Shown: positions 50,564 through 60,879, counted from the first letter of the stretch. The stretch: DNA of 64,000 bases from Mycolicibacterium mageritense (GCF_010727475.1 NZ_AP022567.1:7316001-7380000); one strand, 5' to 3'. The notes: a model not told the origin generated them from the sequence alone. Program-made: numbers and translations.

Positions 50564-51711
50564 GACTTGCCCCTTCCCCCAACCTTTTCCAGCGCCCGCA
50601 ACCGCACGGGTGCGCTTCGCGGATTGCGTTCGATCTCTTGTTCATCCGCCCGTTCGGCCCCGCGCGTGAGCGTCACGAACTCGGGCTCGTGACCGGGCAG
50701 TTCCATCGGCAGCCCCGGTGGTGTGCGTGATGCGGTGGCCGCGCTGAACGCGTGCTTGACTATGCGGTCCTCCAGGGACTGATAGGCCATGACCACGATC
50801 CGGCCGCCCTCGGACAGCGCCGCCAGCGCGGCGGGCAGTGCCGCACGCAGCGAGTCCAGCTCACCGTTGACCGCCACTCGCAGCGCCTGGAACGTGCGCT
50901 TGCCCGGGTGTCCACCGGTCCGGCGCGCGGGGGCCGGTATTGCCTCGTAGAGCAGTTCGACCAGCTCGCCGGTGGTGGTGAACGGCTGCCGGGCGCGGCG
51001 CCGCACGATCTTGTCGGCGATCCGGCCCGCGAAGCGCTCCTCACCGAAATCCCGCAGGATACGCGTGATCTCCTTGGCGTCATAGGTGTTGAGGATCTCG
51101 GCGGCGGTCAGCCGTGCGTCGGGATCCATCCGCATGTCCAGCGGCGCATCGACGGAGTAGGAGAACCCGCGCTCGGCAAGATCGAGTTGCATCGAGGACA
51201 CCCCGAGGTCGAACAGCACGCCGTCGATGCGGGACTGCCCGCACTCGGCGATCGCAGCGGTGATGCCGTCATACCGCGTCCGGACCAGGCGGGCGCGGTC
51301 CCCGAACGGGGCGAGCCGCGCACCTGCGGTGGCCAGCGCGTTGGGATCCCGGTCCAGGCCGATGAGCTGCAGTCCGGGGAGTTCGGTGAGAAAGCGTTCG
51401 GAGTGCCCGCCCGCACCCAGCGTGGCATCGACGAGCACCGCGCCGGTTCCGTCGTCGTTCCTGCGGGTCAGCGCCGGGGTCAGCAACTGCACGCAGCGGT
51501 CCAGCAGGACCGGAATGTGTCCGTGGTCTCGGCTGTCTTGAGCCACACCAATCCCTCCTCCGGTTGGGGCTGCCGCTGCAACGAGGTCCCTGTCCGAATC
51601 CTTGGACCTGGCGTTGGGGAAGTACGTCAGGGCCGGTTCGGGCAGAGGCCACGCTGCACAGGCAGCCTCCGGGTCGGCAGCCAGTTCAGATGATGTCGCG
51701 CAGAGCTTCAT
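50560..51711 (-). CDS. rsmH: 16S rRNA m4C1402 methyltransferase RsmH (MraW)
   Basis: 383 residues from the ATG at 51711, or 328 from GTG 51546. The methyltransferase core has DATLGAGGHSERFL (SAM loop), LIGLDRDPNAL, FDLGVSSMQLDLAERGFSYS, MRMDP and YQSLEDRIVK. RsmH methylates C1402 in the ribosomal decoding centre. Internal GTG 51546 has GGAGGAGGG six bases upstream and gives the normal family size. However, the 55-residue extension contains a YFPNAR-x-x-x-SDRDL block that I recall in the M. tuberculosis annotation too, so I keep the longer start. It overlaps mraZ by 26 bases. Confidence 0.93.
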   Translation of the reverse strand: MKLCATSSELAADPEAACAAWPLPEPALTYFPNARSKDSDRDLVAAAAPTGGGIGVAQDSRDHGHIPVLLDRCVQLLTPALTRRNDDGTGAVLVDATLGAGGHSERFLTELPGLQLIGLDRDPNALATAGARLAPFGDRARLVRTRYDGITAAIAECGQSRIDGVLFDLGVSSMQLDLAERGFSYSVDAPLDMRMDPDARLTAAEILNTYDAKEITRILRDFGEERFAGRIADKIVRRRARQPFTTTGELVELLYEAIPAPARRTGGHPGKRTFQALRVAVNGELDSLRAALPAALAALSEGGRIVVMAYQSLEDRIVKHAFSAATASRTPPGLPMELPGHEPEFVTLTRGAERADEQEIERNPRSAPVRLRALEKVGGRGKS

Positions 51712-52117
51712 CGGTGGCCGCGGAGAAGTTTTCTTCGTGCGTCTGCTGGTACTCCTGCCAGGCTTGTGCGTCCCAGATCTCCAGGTAGTCGACCGACCCG
51801 ATCACCACGCACTCCTTGGACAGGTTCGCGTAGCGGCGGTGGTCGGCCGACAGGGTGATCCGGCCCTGTGCGTCGGGATGCTGCTCATCGGTCGCGGCCG
51901 CCAGGTTGCGCAGGAATGCCCGGGCATCGGGATTGCTGCGCGACGCGTCGGCGGCGCGACGGGCGACCTTCTCGAACTCGTCCCGCGGGTACACGGCCAG
52001 GCTGTGATCTTGGCTCTTGGTGACCATCAACCCTCCTGCCAGTGCGTCGCGGAACTTGGCGGGCAGCGTCAGCCGCCCCTTGTCGTCGAGCTTGGGCGTG
52101 TAGGTGCCCAGAAACAT
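51686..52117 (-). CDS. mraZ: MraZ transcriptional regulator of the dcw operon
   Basis: 143 residues from MFLGTYTPKLDDKGRLTLPA. Two AbrB-like swapped-hairpin halves each carry a D-x-K/Q-G-R-[IL] motif (DDKGRLTLPAKFR and DAQGRITLSADHR). MraZ oligomers bind direct repeats in front of their own gene and regulate the dcw cluster. Matching repeats lie 43-66 bases upstream of the start. First gene of the operon. Confidence 0.96.
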   Translation of the reverse strand: MFLGTYTPKLDDKGRLTLPAKFRDALAGGLMVTKSQDHSLAVYPRDEFEKVARRAADASRSNPDARAFLRNLAAATDEQHPDAQGRITLSADHRRYANLSKECVVIGSVDYLEIWDAQAWQEYQQTHEENFSAATDEALRDII

Positions 52118-52159
52118 CTGGCCACCTCCCACACGGGGCTCCGGTTTCCCCGCTGGCCG

Positions 52160-52183
52160 CCACTTTACCCCACGATCCCCCAC
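52160..52183 (-). promoter_or_regulatory. Three MraZ boxes (GTGG with 10-bp period)
   Basis: On the minus strand the four-base core GTGG recurs exactly every 10 bp: AAAGTGGGGG, ATCGTGGGGT, AAAGTGGCGG. Three direct repeats spaced by one helical turn are the known MraZ binding pattern (TGGG-N5 repeats in E. coli). A further GTGG lies about 41 bases farther upstream (52221-52224). The rest of 52184-52458 shows no gene. Confidence 0.75.
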
Positions 52184-52458
52184 TTTGCTCCATTTGATGG
52201 GACGAGTTGGCCCGCCTCCCCCACTTCAGCCCAAAAATTGGCCGGCAGAGACCGCTGCGAGAGGCATCCGCGCACCCTAAGAGAGAGAAAACCCCAGTTC
52301 AGCACCCGCGGGAGTGCGGTGGGGCGGAGTGGGGAGAAATTTTGATCCCGAATCTGTCACGGAGCGCGCCGACCGCACATGCCAGTGCGCTGGAGGCCGC
52401 GTCGGCGTGTCGCACGAACCCCACACCGCCCCACCGGACGCCCGCAGACAACAAAAAA

Positions 52459-52483
52459 GGGGTAGCCCGCAAAGGGCTACCCC
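52459..52483 (-). terminator. Intrinsic terminator of the DUF3040-like gene
   Basis: GGGGTAGCCC and GGGCTACCCC form a perfect 10-bp stem around a five-base loop. On the minus strand it follows the gene stop at 52499 by 16 bases and is followed by TTTTTTGTTGT. A stem plus a true T-run is uncommon in mycobacteria, so this is a good candidate. Confidence 0.85.
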
Positions 52484-52498
52484 ATCGACCTGTCAGGT

Positions 52499-52897
52499 CT
52501 AGTCGTCGAAACGCCTGCGGAAGCGGTCTTCCATCCGATTGGTGAACGAGCCGCCGCGCTGTTTGCGCTGGCGTGGCGAACCGGCCTGCGGCGCCGAGCG
52601 GTCGGCGCCACGGGTGATCCGCGGACCGGTCACAGCGAACACCACGCCGGCGAACATCACCACGAAGCCGAACACCGACAGGACCGGGAAGCCACCGATC
52701 ATGGTGGCCTTCACCGCGACACCTACAACCAGAAGCCCCAGGCCCAGTACGAAGAGCACCGCGCCCTGGATCCTGCGCCGGGCCGAAGGCGCGCGTAGAG
52801 TGCCTCCCCGGACACTGGACGCGAACTTCGGATCCTCGGCATAGAGCGCGCTCTCGATCTGGTCGAGCATGCGCTGCTCATGATCGGAGAGTGGCAT
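52499..52897 (-). CDS. DUF3040-like small membrane protein (Rv2169c-like)
   Basis: 132 residues. The N terminus MPLSDHEQRMLDQIESALYA and EDPKFASS is the DUF3040 signature. Two spans follow (IQGAVLFVLGLGLLVVGVAV and GGFPVLSVFGFVVMFAGVVFAV). The C terminus is Arg/Gln-rich. Function unknown; M. tuberculosis has the same gene between mraZ and the GNAT gene. GGAGGGAC lies before the ATG. Longer upstream reading rejected because the next in-frame start is far away and the sequence loses the family pattern. Confidence 0.85.
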   Translation of the reverse strand: MPLSDHEQRMLDQIESALYAEDPKFASSVRGGTLRAPSARRRIQGAVLFVLGLGLLVVGVAVKATMIGGFPVLSVFGFVVMFAGVVFAVTGPRITRGADRSAPQAGSPRQRKQRGGSFTNRMEDRFRRRFDD

Positions 52898-53085
52898 TCG
52901 TCCCTCCTTGCCGACGCCGCCATCGCGTTGTCCAAAGTCGTGTGTGTGCCCGCAATCACGGACACCTAACCCTAATGATACGAGGTCGATCCGAGCCGTA
53001 CCACCAAGTTCACCTTCGATTGTAAGCCGTGGAATGCGGCTATGGCCCACCGCCTCACCCGCCCCATAATGACTCCGAATAATGG

Positions 53086-53742
53086 GTGGCAAGCACAGAG
53101 CGCTGGGGAAGGGCGACCGCATTGGCGACGTATCTGATCGATCTGTCGCCGGACGACATGCAGCGCCGGCTCCCCGAGGCGCTGAAGGTCTATGTCGACG
53201 CCATGCGGTACCCCCGCGGCACCGAAGAACAGCGCGCCTCGCTGTGGCTCGAACACACGCGCCGCGCCGGCTGGAAAGCCGTCGCCGCGGTTGATTTCGC
53301 AGGTCAGCCCAGCGATGCCGACGATCGGCAGGCCCCCGCGCCCACCGCGGAAGACCTGCTCTCCGCGCCCCTGCTCGGCATCGCCTACGGCTACGCCGGC
53401 GCACCCGACCAGTGGTGGCAGCAACAAGTCGTGGCGGGCCTGCACCGGGTCGGTACGGCCCCGGGACGCATCACCGAGCTGATGTCCAGCTACTTCGAAC
53501 TGACCGAGCTGCACATCGAACCACGTGCGCAAGGTCACGGTCTCGGCGAGGCGCTGACGCGGCGGCTGCTGGCCGGATGCAATCAATCTCACGTTCTGCT
53601 GTCGACGCCGGAGATCAACGGCGAGGCCAACCGGGCCTGGCGGCTGTACCGGCGGCTCGGGTTCACCGACGTCATCCGCGGCTACTACTTCGCCGGAGAC
53701 CCGCGGGCGTTCGCCATTCTCGGTCGCACGCTTCCGCTCTAG
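53086..53742 (+). CDS. GNAT-family N-acetyltransferase (Rv2170-like)
   Basis: 218 residues from GTG, with a TTG at about 53122 (LATYLIDLSPDDM) as a reasonable alternative. The acetyl-CoA loop is IEPRAQGHGLGEALTRRLL (Q/R-x-x-G-x-G/A), and RLYRRLGFTDVIR is GNAT motif B. The M. tuberculosis homologue has been reported to acetylate isocitrate dehydrogenase (from memory). It is followed by lppM on the same strand, 41 bases on. Confidence 0.85.
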   Translation: MASTERWGRATALATYLIDLSPDDMQRRLPEALKVYVDAMRYPRGTEEQRASLWLEHTRRAGWKAVAAVDFAGQPSDADDRQAPAPTAEDLLSAPLLGIAYGYAGAPDQWWQQQVVAGLHRVGTAPGRITELMSSYFELTELHIEPRAQGHGLGEALTRRLLAGCNQSHVLLSTPEINGEANRAWRLYRRLGFTDVIRGYYFAGDPRAFAILGRTLPL

Positions 53743-53783
53743 ATGTGCCCACCGGTCGTGTGCGGCCCGCCCCATCTGGCACG

Positions 53784-54500
53784 ATGACCAGGATGCGCGC
53801 CCGACCGACCCGCACCCCAGCCCGCCGCCGCGGCCGGGCCCGCCTCGGTGCGTTGGTGATGTTGCTGCTGCTGATGCCGATGGTGGTCGGTTGCGTCCGG
53901 GTACGCGCGTCGATCACGGTGTCGGCCGACGACCGCGTTTCGGGCCAGATCATCGCCGCGGCCAAACCGCGCAGCGCCGACGACAAGGGCCCGCAGCTGC
54001 TCAACAACCTGCCGTTCGCCACCAAGGTGGCGGTCTCGGAGTACAGCCGCGACGACTACGTCGGATCGCAAGCGGTGTTCTCCGACCTGAGCTTCGCCGA
54101 GCTGCCCCAGCTGGCAGGCATGAACCGCGACGCCGCCGGGGTGGACATCTCGCTGCGCCGGGCCGGTGACCTGGTGATCCTGGAGGGCCGCGTCGACCTG
54201 ACCTCGCTCAACGACCCGCAGGCCGACGTGCTGCTGACGGTGTCGTTCCCGGGCGAGGTCACCTCGACCAACGGCGATCAGGTCAGCGAGTCGATCGTCG
54301 AGTGGAAGCTGCGGCCCGGCATCGTCAGCACCATGAACGCGCAGGCCCGGTACACCGACCCGAGCGCGCGCTCGTTCACCACCGCCGCCATCTGGCTGGC
54401 GGTCGGCGCGTTCCTGGTCGCCGGCGTGATCGCCGGGCTGGCATGGGCGAACCGCGACACGTCGCCAAAGCCGGGCGAACGCGCCACCGCGGGCGACTGA
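53784..54500 (+). CDS. lppM: Lipoprotein LppM
   Basis: 238 residues. Arg-rich N terminus, hydrophobic h-region LGALVMLLLLMPMVVGC with Cys37 as the lipobox cysteine, a beta-rich domain (VRVRASITVSADDRVSGQII), and a C-terminal span at about 200-220 (AAIWLAVGAFLVAGVIAGLAW) with a short cytosolic tail. The M. tuberculosis protein influences phagosome interaction and mannolipid content (from memory). The second start MRARP is three codons downstream and also possible. Confidence 0.9.
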   Translation: MTRMRARPTRTPARRRGRARLGALVMLLLLMPMVVGCVRVRASITVSADDRVSGQIIAAAKPRSADDKGPQLLNNLPFATKVAVSEYSRDDYVGSQAVFSDLSFAELPQLAGMNRDAAGVDISLRRAGDLVILEGRVDLTSLNDPQADVLLTVSFPGEVTSTNGDQVSESIVEWKLRPGIVSTMNAQARYTDPSARSFTTAAIWLAVGAFLVAGVIAGLAWANRDTSPKPGERATAGD

Positions 54501-54512
54501 ACCCCACCCGCG

Positions 54513-54529
54513 GGCAGCCATGGGCTGCC
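54513..54529 (+). terminator. Short hairpin after lppM
   Basis: GGCAGCC and GGCTGCC around ATG, starting 13 bases after the lppM stop and followed by TTGCTAT but no real T-run. Weak terminator candidate. The 141-base gap to idsA2 also contains a TACCCT -10-like hexamer near 54556; otherwise I see nothing. Confidence 0.35.
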
Positions 54530-54641
54530 TTGCTATCGGGCCCCTGGCACGCTCTACCCTGAATGGACTCGGGGGCCGAGTACCAGGAGCAGAAAGGGGC
54601 GGGCGCTGAGCGTTGATGCAGCGGCACCGTCAGCCGTCGAG

Positions 54642-55700
54642 TTGGCCGGAGCCGTCACCGATCAGTTGCGTACGTATCTTCACGAACGACGCCGGGATTG
54701 CGCCTATATCGGCACCGAGTACGCCGAACTCACCGCGGCACTCGAAGAATTCGTGCTGCGTGGCGGAAAGCGGTTGCGCCCGGCCTTCGCCTACTGGGGT
54801 TGGCGCGCGGTCGTGGCGCCGCCCGACGCGCCTGCCGGCCCCGGCGTACTGCGCCTCTTCGCGGCCCTTGAGCTGCTGCAGGCCTGCGCGCTGATCCATG
54901 ACGACGTCATCGACGACTCCGACACCCGGCGCGGCCTGCCCACCGTGCACCGGTTGTTCACCGAGCGCCACCGCGAACGCGGATGGCGCGGATCGTCGGC
55001 GCAGTTCGGCCTGTCCGCGGCGATCCTGGCCGGTGACCTCGCGCTGGCGTGGGCCGACGACATCGTCGCGACCGCGGACCTGACGCCCGATGCGCATCTG
55101 CGGGTCCACGACGTGTGGGGCTATATCCGCACCGAGGTGCTCGGCGGCCAGTATCTCGACATCGTGGCCGAGTCCAGCGGCGCAGAGACCGTCGCGTCGG
55201 CCATGAACGTCAACACCTACAAGACCGCGTCGTACACGGTTGCCAGGCCGCTGCAGCTCGGCGCGGCCGCCGCGGCCGACCGGCCCGATGTGCAGGAGAT
55301 CTTCCACCAGATCGGTAATGATCTCGGGGTGGCGTTCCAATTGCGCGACGACGTGCTCGGCGTGTACGGCGACCCGGCCGTGACGGGTAAGCCCTCGGGC
55401 GACGACCTGCGGTCGGGCAAGCGCACGGTCCTGCTGGCCGAGGCGCTCGAGCTGGCCGACAAGTCCGATCCGGCCGCGGCCACACTGCTGCGCGACACCG
55501 TCGGCACCGAGCTGTCCGATGCGCAGGTCCACGATCTGCGCGCGGCCATCGAATCGGTCGGCGCCCTGTCTGCCGTCGAGAACCACATCGAGCTGCTCAC
55601 CCACCGCGCGCTCGAGTTGCTCGACGCCGCACCCGTACACGATCAGGCCAAGATCGGTCTCGCCGAACTCGCGCGCCTGGCCGCCAACCGGTCGGCGTAG
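54642..55700 (+). CDS. idsA2: Polyprenyl diphosphate synthase IdsA2
   Basis: 352 residues, TTG start (MAGAVTDQL), the same N terminus as I remember for Rv2173. First Asp-rich motif LIHDDVIDDSDTRRG (D-D-x-x-D), second QLRDDVLGVYGD (D-D-x-x-D). It condenses isopentenyl diphosphate with allylic diphosphates to C15-C20 products, feeding decaprenyl phosphate carriers used by mptA and mptC. mptA starts 16 bases after it ends, so the two are co-transcribed. In-frame codons upstream of the TTG lack a clear start. Confidence 0.9.
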   Translation: MAGAVTDQLRTYLHERRRDCAYIGTEYAELTAALEEFVLRGGKRLRPAFAYWGWRAVVAPPDAPAGPGVLRLFAALELLQACALIHDDVIDDSDTRRGLPTVHRLFTERHRERGWRGSSAQFGLSAAILAGDLALAWADDIVATADLTPDAHLRVHDVWGYIRTEVLGGQYLDIVAESSGAETVASAMNVNTYKTASYTVARPLQLGAAAAADRPDVQEIFHQIGNDLGVAFQLRDDVLGVYGDPAVTGKPSGDDLRSGKRTVLLAEALELADKSDPAAATLLRDTVGTELSDAQVHDLRAAIESVGALSAVENHIELLTHRALELLDAAPVHDQAKIGLAELARLAANRSA

Positions 55701-55716
55701 GAGTCGGCACAGCAGC

Positions 55717-57249
55717 ATGACCACACCTGAACGCACCCGGACCACGAGCACCGGTCTGGGGCAGCACATCTCACGATTCGCGTCGTTCGCGGTCTCCCCC
55801 GAGGCGCAGCCCGCCCGGCTCGGCTGCGTTGGCGCCGCGCTGTTGACCGTCGGCGGGCTCGGCGCGGGCAGCACCCGGGTGCACGATCCGCTGCTGGAAT
55901 CGCTGCATCTGTCGTGGCTACGCTTCGGCCACGGCCTGGTGGTGTCGTCGGTGTTGTTGTGGGCCGGGGTCGCGGTGATGCTGATCGCGTGGCTGTGGCT
56001 GGGCCGCCGGGTGCTCGACGGCACGGCCACCGCGTACACGACGGTCGCGACCACCGGCTTCTGGCTCGCGCCACTGTTGTTGAGCGTTCCGCTGTTCAGC
56101 CGGGACACCTACTCCTATCTCGCCCAGGGCGCGCTGTTGCGCGACGGCTTCGACCCCTACCTGGTGGGGCCGGTGGAGAATCCGAACTCGTTGCTGGACA
56201 ACGTCAGTCCGATCTGGACGACCACGACGGCGCCGTACGGCCCGGCGTTCATCCTGGTCGCCAAGTTCGTCACGATGATCGTCGGCAACGACATCGTCGC
56301 GGGCACCATGCTGCTGCGGCTGTGCATGCTGCCCGGCCTGATCCTGCTGATCTGGGCGACGCAACGCGTCGCGCGCCACATCGGCGCGAGTCCGGCCACG
56401 GCCCTGTGGGTCTGCGTGCTGAATCCGCTCGTGATCATCCACCTGATGGGTGGCGTCCACAACGAGATGCTCATGGTCGGGCTCATGATGGCCGGCATCG
56501 CGCTCACGTTCCAGCAGCACCCGGTGTGGGGCGTCGGCCTGATCGCGATGGCTGTCGCCGTCAAAGCGACCGCGGGCCTTGCCCTTCCGTTCGTCGTGTG
56601 GGTGTGGATGCGGCAGCTGCGGGACCGCCACAACCACCCGCCCGTGCGGGCCTTCGCGCTGGCGACCGCGGCCTCCGTGGTGATCTTCGCCGCGGTGTTC
56701 GCCGTGATGTCCTGGCTCGCGGGCGTCGGCCTCGGCTGGCTTTCGGCCCTTGCTGCAGGCAACGTCAAGATCATCAACTGGCTGACCGTGCCCACCGCTG
56801 CCGCCAACCTCATCAATGTCATTGGCGGCCTGGTCTTTTCGGTCAATTTCTACGCGGTGCTCGATGTCACGCGCATAATCGGGCTCGCGGTCATCGCGAT
56901 CTCGCTGCCGCTGCTGTGGTGGCGGTTCCGGCACACCGACCGCGAAGCCCTTACCGGCATCGCCCTGGCCATGCTGGTGGTGGTGCTGTTCGTGCCCGCC
57001 GCGCTGCCCTGGTACTACACGTGGCCGCTGGCCGTCGCGGCCGCGCTGGTCCAGACCCGTCCGGCCATCGCGGCCATCGCGGGCTTCTCCACGTGGATCA
57101 TGGTGATGTGGAAACCCGATGGCGCCCACGGCATGTACTCGTGGGCGCACGTGCTGCTGACCACGGCATGCGCCCTGGTGGCGTGGTACTCGATCTACCG
57201 CATGTCCAAGCCGGACACGTCCGACGAGACCGCCGTCAGTACGCCATAG
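55717..57249 (+). CDS. mptA: Alpha-1,6-mannosyltransferase MptA
   Basis: 510 residues with about 12-13 spans. As in GT-C enzymes, the first long periplasmic loop has the acidic motif FSRDTYSYLAQGALLRDGFDPY. The enzyme uses polyprenyl-phosphate-mannose to extend the alpha-1,6-mannan core of lipomannan. Start at MTTPERTRT, downstream of idsA2. The end overlaps the convergent Rv2175c-like gene by 14 bases. Confidence 0.93.
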   Translation: MTTPERTRTTSTGLGQHISRFASFAVSPEAQPARLGCVGAALLTVGGLGAGSTRVHDPLLESLHLSWLRFGHGLVVSSVLLWAGVAVMLIAWLWLGRRVLDGTATAYTTVATTGFWLAPLLLSVPLFSRDTYSYLAQGALLRDGFDPYLVGPVENPNSLLDNVSPIWTTTTAPYGPAFILVAKFVTMIVGNDIVAGTMLLRLCMLPGLILLIWATQRVARHIGASPATALWVCVLNPLVIIHLMGGVHNEMLMVGLMMAGIALTFQQHPVWGVGLIAMAVAVKATAGLALPFVVWVWMRQLRDRHNHPPVRAFALATAASVVIFAAVFAVMSWLAGVGLGWLSALAAGNVKIINWLTVPTAAANLINVIGGLVFSVNFYAVLDVTRIIGLAVIAISLPLLWWRFRHTDREALTGIALAMLVVVLFVPAALPWYYTWPLAVAAALVQTRPAIAAIAGFSTWIMVMWKPDGAHGMYSWAHVLLTTACALVAWYSIYRMSKPDTSDETAVSTP

Positions 57250-57640
57250 CCTGCGCGCGCCGCACGACTTCTCTGGCCTGATGCGAGTGCAGGGCGTCGA
57301 CGGGGCGCGCGTTGGCCTGCCGGTCGGTCGTGCCGTCCCTGGTGATCGTCAACGACGGATCGGGTGTGAAGAGCCAGCGCACGATCTCGGTGTCGTGATA
57401 GCCGCCGTCGTGCAGCACGACGAGCAGGCCGGGCAGGGCCTTCACCACATGCCCTGTGGCATCGAAGAAGATCTTCGGCACCACCACCACACCGTCGCGA
57501 CGCACGGCGACCAGGTGCCCTTCCCGCAACTGTTGATGCACCTTGGTCACGGGTATGCCGAGTAAATTTGCCACTGTGGGTAGGTCGTAGACGGCCTCGC
57601 TGGGATCCAGTACGTCGTCGGCGGCCGGAATGCTGCTCAC
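57236..57640 (-). CDS. Rv2175c-like DNA-binding protein
   Basis: 134 residues from GTG (VSSIPAADDVLDPSE). YDLPTVANLLGIPVTKVHQQ is a winged/MerR-like HTH, and REGHLVAVRRDGVVVVPKIF and LHDGGYHDTEIVRWLFTPDPSL form the C-terminal domain. The M. tuberculosis protein binds DNA and is phosphorylated by PknL at an N-terminal Thr. Here this start leaves no Thr before the conserved IPA-x-DDVLDP block. The gene is divergent from pknL, 36 bases apart. Confidence 0.88.
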   Translation of the reverse strand: MSSIPAADDVLDPSEAVYDLPTVANLLGIPVTKVHQQLREGHLVAVRRDGVVVVPKIFFDATGHVVKALPGLLVVLHDGGYHDTEIVRWLFTPDPSLTITRDGTTDRQANARPVDALHSHQAREVVRRAQAMAY

Positions 57641-57676
57641 CGCACAGATTCTAGGACTAGTGGGGCGACTCGTAAC

Positions 57677-58941
57677 ATGTGTTCGGTGGAGCCCTACCGG
57701 CAATCGGACCCACTCGTCGGCGCTGTGCTGGACGGGCGCTACCGCGTGGACGCCGCAATCGCGTCCGGCGGCATGTCAACCGTGTACCGGGGGCTCGACG
57801 TTCGCCTGGACCGGCCGGTCGCGCTGAAGATCATGGATTCCCGGTACGCGGGCGACGAACACTTCCTCACGCGGTTCCGGCGGGAGGCCAAGGCCGTGGC
57901 CCGGTTGAAGGATCCCGGCCTGGTCGCGGTTTTCGATCAGGGTGGCGGCGAGAGCGGCACGGCCGGGCAACCGCCTTTTCTGGTGATGGAACTGATCGAC
58001 GGCGGGACGCTGCGTGAGCTGCTCACCGAACGTGGGCCGATGCCGCCTCATGCGGTCGCCGCGGTGCTGGCTCCCGTGCTCGGCGGGCTCGCGGTGGCGC
58101 ACCGGGCCGGGCTGGTGCACCGCGACATCAAGCCCGAGAACGTGTTGATCTCAGACGACGGCGAGGTCAAGATCGCCGATTTCGGGCTCGTGCGGGCCGT
58201 CGCGGAAGCCAAGATCACCTCGACCAGCGTGATTCTCGGCACCGCGGCCTACCTGTCGCCCGAGCAGGTCAGCACCGGCGAGGCGGATCCGCGCAGCGAC
58301 GTCTACTCGGTCGGCGTGCTGACCTACGAACTGCTCACGGGTGTCACACCGTTCACCGGGGATACCGCCCTCGCGGTGGCCTACCGCCGCCTGGACACCG
58401 ACGTTCCGCCACCGAGCTCGGTAATCGCCGGTGTGCCAGCACAATTCGACGACTTCGTGCGGCGGGCCACGGCCCGCGACGCGGCGCAGCGGTTCACCGA
58501 CGCCGACGAGATGGGCACGCACCTGGAGACGATCGTCGACGACTTGGAGCTGCCCGCGTTCCGCGTTCCCGCACCACGCAACTCCGCCGCACACCTTTCC
58601 GCCACCAGGTTTCACCACCGTGAGGAAGCGGCCACCGAGGTGACGGCCGTCGTGCCATCGGTTACCGCACCGCCGCCACCGCCCCGGCAGGCGCCGCGCC
58701 AGCCGACCCGGGAACTCACCCGCGACCCTCAGCGCTTCGTGCCCGTCGCGGCCGTGCCCGACGAGTACGACGAATACCAGCCGGTGTCAGGTCAATTCGC
58801 GGGCATCGACATGAGCGAGTTCTACTGGGCGCGGCAGCGCGCCAAACGCGTGCTGCTGTTCTGGGTTATCGCGGTGCTGACCCTCACGGGCCTGGTTGCC
58901 GCCGCGGCGTGGACCCTCGGCAGCAACATCAGCACGCTGAT

Positions 58942-58945
<4 letters not shown>
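57677..58945 (+). CDS. pknL: Ser/Thr protein kinase PknL
   Basis: 422 residues. Kinase domain: glycine loop IASGGMSTVYRG, Lys51, HRDIKPEN with Asp150, DFG at 168-170 and an activation loop with several Thr/Ser (EAKITSTSVILGTAAYLSPE). A Pro-rich juxtamembrane linker (about 320-370) leads to one span near 394-416 (LLFWVIAVLTLTGLVAAAAW); no extracellular sensor domain is present. The true start may be GTG 57686. The kinase lies divergent to its likely substrate, the Rv2175c-like protein. Confidence 0.95.
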
Positions 58946-60339
<1,394 letters not shown>

Positions 60340-60372
60340 CCGTTCATGGTAACCGCCGGTGAACGCCGGTTT

Positions 60373-60879
60373 TCAGGCCTGGTCAGTGCCGGTGCCGCGG
60401 ACCAAACCGGTCATCAGCCGGAACCGGTGCAGGTTGTGTCGCGCGTCGACCAGTGCGTCGTGCGCGTCGCGGGGCCGCGGTGGCATCCGCGGCGATCCGC
60501 GGTCCTCCCAGAATTGCCGCAGTTCCCTGGTGAACCGGGGTATCGCGGGCGGCAGGTCGGTCATGGGCCCCCACAGCTGGCACAGCACGACGTGGTCGTA
60601 GGCACCCACCCAGGCCCACAGCTCGATGGGCTCGTCGCCGTCGATGTCGAAGAAGTCCTCGAGCTCCGAGCGGATCTGCCGCCGCGAGCGCCACAGCTGC
60701 GAGGACGGTGACGGCAACTTGGGCAGCACGTTCTTGCGCACCCACCGGCCGGCCCGGTCCGGATTGAATTCTGTTGAGATGGCGTAATACTCGCGGCCGT
60801 CCTCGGCGGCCACCCCGATCGAGATCAGGTCGATGGTGCGACCGTCGTCGATGAACTCGGTGTCGTAGAAAAAGCGCAT
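60373..60879 (-). CDS. RNase AS-like 3'-5' exoribonuclease (Rv2179c-like)
   Basis: 168 residues from MRFFYDTEFIDDG. DTEFID gives the first two DEDDh acids, and DAHDALVDARHNL near 142-154 gives the last ones with the catalytic His. The M. tuberculosis enzyme degrades poly(A) RNA (RNase AS). Its ATG overlaps the stop of the upstream membrane protein gene by one base (TGATG). aroG begins 33 bases downstream, so a membrane protein-RNase-aroG transcript is possible. Confidence 0.93.
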   Translation of the reverse strand: MRFFYDTEFIDDGRTIDLISIGVAAEDGREYYAISTEFNPDRAGRWVRKNVLPKLPSPSSQLWRSRRQIRSELEDFFDIDGDEPIELWAWVGAYDHVVLCQLWGPMTDLPPAIPRFTRELRQFWEDRGSPRMPPRPRDAHDALVDARHNLHRFRLMTGLVRGTGTDQA

